Source: Dyella humicola (lineage in GTDB: Bacteria; Pseudomonadota; Gammaproteobacteria; Xanthomonadales; Rhodanobacteraceae). From it: 64,000 nt of DNA. Positions within the stretch are counted from its first letter, which is position 1. Each line of letters opens with the position of its first letter. The translations under genes were made by a program, and so were the position numbers. Below, piece after piece: positions 57,113-64,000 of the stretch. The notes below the pieces were generated by a model. That model worked only from the letters and a program-made list of their open reading frames with translations, did no database searches and was not told where the DNA came from. Location: contig NZ_JAPDPC010000001.1 in NCBI RefSeq assembly GCF_026283945.1, positions 1,922,001 through 1,986,000 on the forward strand, given 5' to 3'.

Positions 57113-58051
57113 GTGAGTGAAGTTATACAGCTCTGGCCTGCGTCGTCTGCTCCCGTCTCGGGTTCTGAGCCTATGGATAGCTGGATGAAACGCATCGTCC
57201 AGCGCACCGAAGTCGCGCTGGCGGCTTCTTTGCCGTCGGCCGGGAGTCCACCCGAGACGCTGCATGAAGCGATGCGCTACGCCACCCTGGGTGGTGGCAA
57301 GCGTGTCCGTGCCTTGCTTTGCCACGCGGCCGGCGAACTGGTAGGTGCCGCGCCGTCCCTCCTCGACGCTGCGGCCAGCGCGATCGAAATGATCCATGCG
57401 TATTCGCTGGTGCATGACGATCTGCCGGCCATGGACAACGATCTGCTGCGTCGTGGCCAGCCCACCGTGCATGTGCGCTATGGCGAAGCCATGGCCATCC
57501 TGGTCGGCGACGCCTTGCAGGCCCAGGCCTTTGCGACGATCGCTGACTCGCCTGCATCAGCAACGCAGCGGGTCACCCTGATGCAGGAATTGGCGAAGGC
57601 AAGCAGTTCGCTGGGTCTGGTCGGCGGGCAAGCCATCGATCTGGCCAGCGTGGGCAGCATCCTGCCGCGCGATGAACTCGAACGGATGCACCGCATGAAG
57701 ACGGGCGCCTTGTTGCGCGCGGCGGTCTTCATCGGCGCCCACTGTGGGCCGGAGCCACTCGCGTCCGACACGCTGGTGGCACTGGATGAATACCAGCGAT
57801 CGGTCGGTCTGGCATTCCAGGTCGTGGACGATATTCTCGATGTCACCATGGACGCGGCCACGCTAGGCAAGACGCCCGGCAAGGACGCGCAGGACCATAA
57901 GCCCACTTACGTCTCGCTGCTGGGTCTTGATGCGTCGCGTGAACTCGCACGGCAACTCGGTGAGCGCGCCCAGGCTGCACTGGAGCCGCTCGGCGCAGCA
58001 GCTGTGCATCTGGATGCGCTGGTCGACATGGTGGTCAATCGCGTGCATTGA
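57113..58051 (+). CDS. ispA: Polyprenyl (farnesyl) diphosphate synthase
   Basis: 312 residues from a GTG preceded by GGGGGAG. It adds IPP units to DMAPP/GPP to give farnesyl diphosphate. First Asp-rich motif DDLPAMDND near 101, second DDILD near 240, both complete, and the GGGKRVR substrate motif near 61. The residues before the first motif (AYSLVHDD) fit a short-chain FPP synthase. FPP is the precursor of squalene, which Shc cyclises; the hopanoid genes lie on the opposite strand downstream. Confidence 0.93.
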   Translation: MSEVIQLWPASSAPVSGSEPMDSWMKRIVQRTEVALAASLPSAGSPPETLHEAMRYATLGGGKRVRALLCHAAGELVGAAPSLLDAAASAIEMIHAYSLVHDDLPAMDNDLLRRGQPTVHVRYGEAMAILVGDALQAQAFATIADSPASATQRVTLMQELAKASSSLGLVGGQAIDLASVGSILPRDELERMHRMKTGALLRAAVFIGAHCGPEPLASDTLVALDEYQRSVGLAFQVVDDILDVTMDAATLGKTPGKDAQDHKPTYVSLLGLDASRELARQLGERAQAALEPLGAAAVHLDALVDMVVNRVH

Positions 58052-58102
58052 TCCCGCCCGGTGGCGAAAAGCCTTTGCTGAGCCGAACCCGTGGAGTTCG
58101 AC

Positions 58103-59770
58103 TCAGGCTTCCCGATACCAAAGCAGAATGACGCCGATCAACATGAAGCATATCGGCCAGACGATGCCGGCGATGCGACCACCGCGTCCAGGCAGGCGCA
58201 ATTCCAGCCAGCGCGCCCAGCCCGCCGCCACCCCGCTCAAAGCCAGTGGCGTATGCGTCAACTCGATCAGCATCTGGTCCTTGACGTTGGATATCTGATG
58301 ATTGTGGGTGAGCAGCATCGCGCCACCGACGGCGACCAGCAACGGAAACACGAGGGCAGCGCGTTCGTCGCGTAGGCGACCCGTTCGCACCGACCACTCG
58401 AAGTAGCCGAACAACACGATCAGCAGCACGAAGAAGCGATGCTGGGCGACCTCCACGTCGCGCCACGCAACCCACCAACCCTCATGGCCCAGCGGCCATA
58501 CTTCCGGGTCGGAGCGGACCAACAGGAAGGCTGCCATCGCCAGGAACAGCAGTGGCCAGTGCTTGGCCCATCCGACGCCGGCGCGATTGAGCAGGGCAAG
58601 CACGCCGATCAGCAAGACGAAGATGCCGGCCCAATGGTGGTTGTACTCCGACCACGCCATGTCCTGCGCATTGCGTGGCGGAGCGATGCCGGAGCCGGGC
58701 ACCGTTGCCGATGCTGCCACCTGGTGAGCGCGGGCAGCGTCGCTATCGAGTTGCGCCTGTACCTGCGAGACCGCCAATTCGTCGTGGTCCGGCGAACTGA
58801 GCCGCGGCCATGCAGGTGCGTTGCGTACAGCGATTTCGTGGAGGCTCACACGATCCGTGGTGAGATCAATGGCGGGTGGCACGGACGTCAGGGATGCGGC
58901 CGCAAAGAAGATCGTGAACCCGATGCCGATCTCCACTTCGGCAAAGCGGCGCATGCGAAGCACTTGCGCATGCTGCCCCTTGCGCAGGCGCTCGGTGACC
59001 CGGAAGTTGCCAAAGCCCAGCGCCAGCAGTGCGAGGAACATGGCGATCTTGGCGCCCACCATGACGCCATAGGCCGTGCCATAGAACCCCGCCAGGTCGC
59101 CGATGTAGAACACGCACATGATCGCGCCGGAAAGCAGGATGCAAGCAACCCCAATCATCGACATCCGGGAAAAGCGCGTGCCAACCAGGCGTAAACCGTC
59201 GGCGTCCTCAAGATGCCGCAATACCAGAACGAAACTCGGAATGGCGCCGATCCAGATGGCGGCACCGAACTGATGCAGGCCTTCGACAAAGAGCAGCAAG
59301 AGGTTGTCGGTCAGCCGTGCATAGGCATGGGTAGTGACCGTGGCCGCGGCGAGCTCAATGACGCCGAGCAACAGAAGCAGCAGACGGGAGCGGCTCCCAG
59401 CCTGGGTCTGATCGCCCAGGCACAGGAAGATGAGGGCGGCGCTGAGCATCTTCACGCCGCCCGAAACCGCGAAGGCTGCCTGCAGCACGTTGGATAGCGG
59501 CAGATCAACGGTCGCCACCAGCACGGAGACCTGTAACGCCGTGGCGGCCAGCTCGGCAACGACCAGGCCAAACGCGCTGAGGCGCGTCAGGCGCACCACA
59601 TGTTGCTGGAGCTCGTCGCCGTTCGTCAGCGTGCGGGCCAGAGGGTGAAGCAGGAAGACCAGAAACAACAGGCCGCCCAGGGTCATGGACTGGGCCACGA
59701 TGACCAGGCTGTGCAGGATGACGCTGAGATAGCCGAAGAGGTCGACGAGCAGGGTCACGGAAACACCCAT
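58103..59770 (-). CDS. copD: CopD-family copper-resistance membrane protein
   Basis: 555 residues from the ATG at 59770. About twelve to fourteen hydrophobic helices. A CopD domain (about 10-310) holds QSMTLGGLLFLVFLLHP and a VEGLHQFGAAIWIGAIPSFVL segment, with conserved histidines that could bind copper. A soluble linker (about 315-380) precedes a second helical bundle (about 385-550). The CopCD pair moves copper across the inner membrane. It follows copC by 49 bp and ends the hopanoid-linked row. Confidence 0.85.
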   Translation of the reverse strand: MGVSVTLLVDLFGYLSVILHSLVIVAQSMTLGGLLFLVFLLHPLARTLTNGDELQQHVVRLTRLSAFGLVVAELAATALQVSVLVATVDLPLSNVLQAAFAVSGGVKMLSAALIFLCLGDQTQAGSRSRLLLLLLGVIELAAATVTTHAYARLTDNLLLLFVEGLHQFGAAIWIGAIPSFVLVLRHLEDADGLRLVGTRFSRMSMIGVACILLSGAIMCVFYIGDLAGFYGTAYGVMVGAKIAMFLALLALGFGNFRVTERLRKGQHAQVLRMRRFAEVEIGIGFTIFFAAASLTSVPPAIDLTTDRVSLHEIAVRNAPAWPRLSSPDHDELAVSQVQAQLDSDAARAHQVAASATVPGSGIAPPRNAQDMAWSEYNHHWAGIFVLLIGVLALLNRAGVGWAKHWPLLFLAMAAFLLVRSDPEVWPLGHEGWWVAWRDVEVAQHRFFVLLIVLFGYFEWSVRTGRLRDERAALVFPLLVAVGGAMLLTHNHQISNVKDQMLIELTHTPLALSGVAAGWARWLELRLPGRGGRIAGIVWPICFMLIGVILLWYREA

Positions 59771-59819
59771 GGATGATCGGTGGATGTTGCGGGTGGTTGG
59801 AAAACTTGGAAGCGCCGGT

Positions 59820-60191
59820 TTACGGCTTGGCGCTCACCGTGAAAGCCAGGTCGCCTCGGGTGATGTGTCCATCCAGGGCCAGCGCCTGCCAGTGAATCAC
59901 GTAGGCACCCGGACTTAGGTCTGCCGCGCTGTCGATCTCGTTGGGCCGGTCCGCGCTGGCGGTGATGGGAAGTGGCGTTTCCTTGTGATCGGGGCCGACC
60001 AGTACCAGTCGGGAACGTCCTTGGTCGATCTTGCTGTTGTACTTGAGCACCAGCGAAGCATGGCCCGCCGAAACGCTTCCGTTGGCCTTGGGCGTGCTAT
60101 CGACAAGAATCGCGTGCGCGCTCGCACTGATGCTCACGAACGTACCGACGATAGTGAGGACGACGATCGCGAAACGGTGCTGATAATCCAT
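59820..60191 (-). CDS. copC: CopC-type periplasmic copper-binding protein
   Basis: 123 residues from the ATG at 60191, preceded by GGAGT. Signal peptide with cleavage at SASA|HAILV, so the mature N terminus begins with His, the known Cu(II) ligand of CopC; the partner DGH triad occurs in LALDGHITRGD near 108. No Met-rich Cu(I) loop is seen, so it is likely the Cu(II)-only type. It lies 30 bp after hpnN and 49 bp before copD. Confidence 0.9.
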   Translation of the reverse strand: MDYQHRFAIVVLTIVGTFVSISASAHAILVDSTPKANGSVSAGHASLVLKYNSKIDQGRSRLVLVGPDHKETPLPITASADRPNEIDSAADLSPGAYVIHWQALALDGHITRGDLAFTVSAKP

Positions 60192-60221
60192 GTGCAGACT
60201 CCACGTTGCAGAAGCGGTGCG

Positions 60222-62849
60222 CTAGGCAGGCCGCGAGTGACCGCTTGTTTTGGTCGAATCGGGTGGCCGGATCGAAAAGAGGACGGCGGGAAGGAACGCG
60301 AAGGTCGACAGCAGTACGGCAAGCAGGCTCAGCAACAGCACGATGCCCATGCTTGCGGTGCCCGGGTGTCGGGAAATGGCCAGGCTGCCGAAAGCGGTGC
60401 CGGTGGTAAGCGCCGAAAAAAGGATGGCACGCGCCGTCGGCGAACCCAGGAACTGGTGCATGCCGTGGCGCCAGTTCATCACGAAATACACGTTGAAGGA
60501 CACGCCAACGCCAAGCAGCAAGGGCAGGGCGATGATGTTGGCAAAATTGATCGAGATGCCCAGCAGTCGTGCCAGCAATGCGGTGAGCAGCGCGGACATC
60601 AGCAAGGTGGCCAGCACCAGTCCGGCATCGCGGAATCGCTGCAGTACCAACATCAGTACGATGCCAATGGCGAGCGTGGCGTAGACCGCGGCTTCGCGGA
60701 AGGCGTCGAGAATGGTGTCGGCAGCCTTGATCGTATCGACGGCCGAACCGGCAGCATCCGGTGCCACCTCTTGCACGACTTGCACGAAGCGACGCAGGCC
60801 GGCTGTGTTTTGCGCCTTGGCGGTCGGCGTTACCTGGATGCGTACCTGGCCGTCGGGCGTGAACCAGTCGCGTTTGAGATCGGCGGGCAGGCTCTCCATG
60901 GTGATCTTCTGGGCCGACAGCGAATCGGCCAATTGATTCAGCGTATAGGGCAGGAATTGCGTCAACGCCTGGTTTGCGATGGCCATCTGTTCGTCCGAAC
61001 CTTGCGCCAGCTGCCCCAAGGCCTTGCCGATACGCAGCAACGGCGAGTTCGATGCGAGCTTGTCGGCAACACTGGCAATGCCCTCGCTGGTGTCCTTGGC
61101 GCTTGCGCGCATCTCGGCATAGCTGGGCGGCGCGACCTTTTCACCTGGGTTCAATACCGCGTACATCAAGTCCGAGGCTTGCGCGATCTGTTCGAGCTTG
61201 TCGGACTGGTCCGCGGGTACGAAATCGACACCCGAAACGATTTGCGCCACCTCAGGCAGTTTGCCCAGTCGCCCGCTCAGTCGTTGGGCGGTGACGAGAT
61301 CCTTCACCAGCACGTCCATGGTGAACGGATTGGTGTTCGGATCGTCGATCAACGAGGTCAGCGTGCGCATGGCTTCACTGTTCGCGTTTTTCGTATGTAA
61401 CGGGTTGGCATCGAAAGGAATGGTGATCGCACCCCACAGGCCGGCCAAGCCCAGCAGGGCGAAGACCACCAGCACCGGCTTGCGCTTGCGCTCCAGCCAT
61501 CCATCCGCAGCGGCACCGCCCGGCAAGGCTACTTCCGCATGTGGCGATCCCTTGCTCAACAGTCGAAGCAGGGCCGGCAGCACGGTGATCGTGCAGAGCA
61601 GGGCCAGCAGCATGCCAACGCCGGCGATGGTGCCCAGTTCGGCCACGCCGGTGAAATCCGTGGGTGCGAACGCCAGGAAACCACAGGCGGTAGCCAACGC
61701 CGCCAGGCCGACCTGGCTCACCACGCGATGCGCCGTTTCGTGCAGCGAATCGTCGAACGTACGGTCGCTGTACTGGCGGGCATGCAGGCGCACGCCAAAC
61801 TGGATGCCGAAGTCGACGGCCAGGCCGATGAACAGCACGGCAAAGGCCACCGAAACCAGGTTCAGGCGGCCGATGGCGAGCGCGGCGAAGCCCAGCGTGT
61901 AGATGAGTCCGACGACAAGCGTGATCACTACCGGCACGATCAGTCGCCAGGTGCCCAGCGCCAGCACCAGCCAGAAGATCAGTATCAGGCTGCTGCCAAT
62001 GGCGATGGGTCCAGCTCGGTCCGTGAGCGAGGAGAATTCTTCGTCGGCGAGCGGCACGGAACCGGTGTAGTTGATCTTCGCGCGTCCCGCCTTGACGGCG
62101 GGCAACTCGGCGGCAAGACGCAGCATCGCATCGGTAGCCGCACGTCCCGGCTCCAGGGCTCCATAATCCATCACCGGATGCACCAGCACGAACTCCTGAC
62201 CGCCGTGGGCGCCTACCAGATTGGGCGTCAGCAAGGCTTGCCAGGACAGCGGCGACGCATGACCGGCCAGGGCACCTTCCATGCTCTGCGCCACATTGCC
62301 GAGCGCGGCGTCATACGACGACAGATCGTCGGCCATGCCGCGCCGCACGCCTTCGACCATCAGGTCGATACCCTTGAACAGGCCACGTGCGGAATCATCA
62401 GTCGCGAGCGGTCCTAGCAGTGGCTGCGCTTGCAGCATGCTGCTGATCGTGTCCGACAGATCTTTCGGTGGCAGCAGCACGAGTCCCTGACGATTGAAGA
62501 AGGGGCTGATACCGGGCGTGGATGACGAGCGGAAATGGGTGGTGTCCGCCGCCAGTTTCTCATTCAGCGCCTGGGCGGTGATGCGCGCTTCCTCGGCGGT
62601 CGGCGCGCGGACGACGACGGTCAGCGTATCGCTGAACTGGGGGAACTGCCGCGCAAAGGCTTCGCTACGCTGGCGCCAGGGCAACTGGTCGGAAAACAGG
62701 TGGTCGGAGTTCGTATCGATGCTCAGATGATGGGATGCGGCCAACAGGCTGAGCGCCGCGAGCAGCGCCGCCAGCACCAACACGATGTAGTGATGGCGAC
62801 CGCTTTGGTCGACCAGCCAGACCAGACCTTTGTGCAGTGCTCTGAACAC
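60222..62849 (-). CDS. hpnN: Hopanoid-transport RND protein HpnN
   Basis: 875 residues from a GTG at 62849, preceded by AAGGAGAG. RND/MMPL architecture: one N-terminal helix (about 20-40), a large periplasmic loop, a helical bundle near 265-430, a second periplasmic loop and a second bundle near 710-860. In Rhodopseudomonas, HpnN carries hopanoids to the outer membrane. Sterol-sensing-like segments such as FIGLAVDFGIQFGVRLHARQYS and LLGVGVSFNVYFVMNWRHG carry the conserved charged residues. It follows hpnG by 79 bp. Confidence 0.9.
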   Translation of the reverse strand: MFRALHKGLVWLVDQSGRHHYIVLVLAALLAALSLLAASHHLSIDTNSDHLFSDQLPWRQRSEAFARQFPQFSDTLTVVVRAPTAEEARITAQALNEKLAADTTHFRSSSTPGISPFFNRQGLVLLPPKDLSDTISSMLQAQPLLGPLATDDSARGLFKGIDLMVEGVRRGMADDLSSYDAALGNVAQSMEGALAGHASPLSWQALLTPNLVGAHGGQEFVLVHPVMDYGALEPGRAATDAMLRLAAELPAVKAGRAKINYTGSVPLADEEFSSLTDRAGPIAIGSSLILIFWLVLALGTWRLIVPVVITLVVGLIYTLGFAALAIGRLNLVSVAFAVLFIGLAVDFGIQFGVRLHARQYSDRTFDDSLHETAHRVVSQVGLAALATACGFLAFAPTDFTGVAELGTIAGVGMLLALLCTITVLPALLRLLSKGSPHAEVALPGGAAADGWLERKRKPVLVVFALLGLAGLWGAITIPFDANPLHTKNANSEAMRTLTSLIDDPNTNPFTMDVLVKDLVTAQRLSGRLGKLPEVAQIVSGVDFVPADQSDKLEQIAQASDLMYAVLNPGEKVAPPSYAEMRASAKDTSEGIASVADKLASNSPLLRIGKALGQLAQGSDEQMAIANQALTQFLPYTLNQLADSLSAQKITMESLPADLKRDWFTPDGQVRIQVTPTAKAQNTAGLRRFVQVVQEVAPDAAGSAVDTIKAADTILDAFREAAVYATLAIGIVLMLVLQRFRDAGLVLATLLMSALLTALLARLLGISINFANIIALPLLLGVGVSFNVYFVMNWRHGMHQFLGSPTARAILFSALTTGTAFGSLAISRHPGTASMGIVLLLSLLAVLLSTFAFLPAVLFSIRPPDSTKTSGHSRPA

Positions 62850-62928
62850 GCCGTCGTCTCTCCTTAGCTTCGATCCGACCGGCCGTACGTCGAGGCCAGG
62901 CCTGACATCCGAAAACGTTGCCTCAAGG

Positions 62929-63666
62929 TTAGCAGGGCCCTTGAGGTTCGCGGGCCAGATCCGTGCCTGCCACGACCACGGCGGCCTGCAAGGCGCGGGT
63001 GGCCTTGCCCATGCGACTGGCGAGGCCGGGCAAGCGTTTGAGCAAGGCAGGATGACGCGCCATGGCGACGAGCATGTGTACAAGGTGCGGGCGTCCCCAC
63101 GCGTCGACGCCTGCCTGCAGTTCGAGCGGGATCTCGTCATCGCTTTCATCGACGATGGCGCGCAGCACGACAAAGGGGAGATGCCGTTCGTTCGCCACTG
63201 CAGCGACTGCCGCACTCTCCATGTCCACGGCGACGGCCAGGTGGCGGTCCCGCATGGCTGTTTTTTCCGCCGCGCTCGACAACGGCGCCGGCAAGCTGAG
63301 CAGGCTTCCTTCCATCGTCAATGCCAGTCCCCCAGCGTCAAGGCGCTGGCTGAGCGCCGCGCGCCACGACGGTGTCGGCGTATAGTCGCGTCCTTGCTCG
63401 TCGAAGATGCGATGCGGACACAACAGCGTGCCGCTACGCAGCCCTGGTGCGAGCGCTCCCGCTACGCCAAACACGGCCAGGGCAGTTGCGCCTGCGTCGA
63501 TCAATGCCAGCGCCCCCTGTCGCGCAGCCTCTGGGCCCATGCCACTCAGCCACAGGTTGGCGCCGTTGCCAAGAGGCGTCAGCTTTTGTGGATGCAAGCG
63601 CTGGCGAGTAAGCGCCTTCGCCTCGGCTGCGAGTGCCGTCACGATGCCCACGGAGTGCAGGTTCAC
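62929..63666 (-). CDS. hpnG: Hopanoid-associated phosphorylase HpnG
   Basis: 245 residues from a GTG at 63666 that overlaps the shc stop (GTGA). The nucleoside-phosphorylase-like fold has VGIVTALAAEAKAL near 6, GVAGALAPGL near 75 and AVDMESAAVAAVA near 160. HpnG removes adenine from adenosylhopane to give phosphoribosylhopane in hopanoid side-chain synthesis (role from family knowledge). Coupling to shc supports the identification. Confidence 0.92.
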   Translation of the reverse strand: MNLHSVGIVTALAAEAKALTRQRLHPQKLTPLGNGANLWLSGMGPEAARQGALALIDAGATALAVFGVAGALAPGLRSGTLLCPHRIFDEQGRDYTPTPSWRAALSQRLDAGGLALTMEGSLLSLPAPLSSAAEKTAMRDRHLAVAVDMESAAVAAVANERHLPFVVLRAIVDESDDEIPLELQAGVDAWGRPHLVHMLVAMARHPALLKRLPGLASRMGKATRALQAAVVVAGTDLAREPQGPC

Positions 63667-64000
63667 TGTGTCCCCGAAGAGGGCGTTGATTTCATTAGCC
63701 GCCGATAGCGGCTCAGGGCCCATAGCGGAAAGTAGGCGGTATAGCCGTGGTACTTGAGGAAGAATACGCGCGGAAAACCTGGGGCATTAAAGCTGGGGTG
63801 ATACCACAACCCTCCCTCGCGCTCATCGTTGGCTTGCTGGTCGTCGAGCAGCCATTGAATGCCTCGGCGAACCGGTTCGCTGCGGTGCTCGCCGACCGCG
63901 AGCAGGCCCAGCAGGGCCCAGGCCGTGCTGTGCGCCGTGCTTATGCCGCTGTTGCTGCCACGAAGCGCGGGATCGAAATAACTGTCGTTGGTCTCGCCCC
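63663..64000 (-). CDS. shc: Squalene-hopene cyclase (C-terminal end, partial)
   Basis: 112 residues reach the window edge. Read on the minus strand they contain GETNDSY, STAHSTAWALLGLLA, GIQWLLDDQQ and GFPRVFFLKYHGYTAYFPLWALSRY, the QW-type repeats and C terminus of squalene-hopene cyclase. The enzyme, at the inner membrane, turns squalene into hopene/hopanol, the first hopanoid step. The upstream part lies outside the window. Its stop overlaps the hpnG start. Confidence 0.95.
   Translation of the reverse strand, partial: GETNDSYFDPALRGSNSGISTAHSTAWALLGLLAVGEHRSEPVRRGIQWLLDDQQANDEREGGLWYHPSFNAPGFPRVFFLKYHGYTAYFPLWALSRYRRLMKSTPSSGTQ

Overview
The window looks like a chromosomal segment of a high-GC gammaproteobacterium of the Xanthomonadales/Lysobacterales, most likely Rhodanobacteraceae (Dyella/Rhodanobacter/Luteibacter-like). 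This is inferred from gene content and order (uvrC-pgsA-tRNA-Gly; ndk-rlmN-pilW-rodZ-yfgM-bamB-der; guaB-guaA), not from a database search. I see no rRNA, CRISPR array, prophage or complete insertion sequence. Genes are dense on both strands, and many long antisense reading frames are composition shadows.

1-31.6 kb is mostly housekeeping. It holds uvrC, pgsA and tRNA-Gly(GCC); an alkylation-repair pair (ogt plus a 2OG-Fe(II) oxygenase); an AraC regulator and an SDR; and an exported epoxide hydrolase-like protein resembling Cif. A fatty-acid beta-oxidation operon (psrA-like tetR-fadB-fadA) has two near-identical operators placed on its promoter. Next come ndk-rlmN-pilW-rodZ and yfgM-bamB-der, a rhodanese-MoeB fusion, a tandem GNAT protein, folD, guaB and guaA. 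Then there is a divergent LysR/NmrA pair with a perfect 19-bp palindrome between them, tadA, a CHAD protein, a sirtuin and a HAD phosphatase.

31.8-54.8 kb is accessory. A LacI regulator precedes a secreted GH3 beta-glucosidase. Two copies of an uncommon module follow: a ~91-residue XapX (DUF1427) membrane protein coupled to a ~620-residue YtcJ-type amidohydrolase that ends in a conserved Cys-x-Cys-Trp-Ala tail. Copy 1 (36-39 kb, minus strand) lies with an SDR and divergently from an OprO/P-type porin. Copy 2 (46-53.5 kb, plus strand) is embedded in a likely operon: alpha/beta-hydrolase remnant, YcaC-type cysteine hydrolase, XapX, amidohydrolase, DoxX, exported VOC protein, alginate-export-type porin, YoaK, Dps. 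Between the copies lie a FadI-like thiolase, msrB, a cysteine-less DksA/TraR-like protein and an extra EF-G (fusA2). This double module is the best candidate for an undescribed system.

55-64 kb is an isoprenoid/hopanoid region. fpr-dxr-ispA (plus strand) converge on shc-hpnG-hpnN-copC-copD (minus strand). Precursor synthesis (Dxr, IspA), an electron-transfer reductase that could serve the Fe-S enzymes of the MEP pathway, hopene cyclisation (Shc), side-chain addition (HpnG) and hopanoid transport to the outer membrane (HpnN) all sit together, with an unexpected CopC/CopD copper pair at the end of the hopanoid operon.
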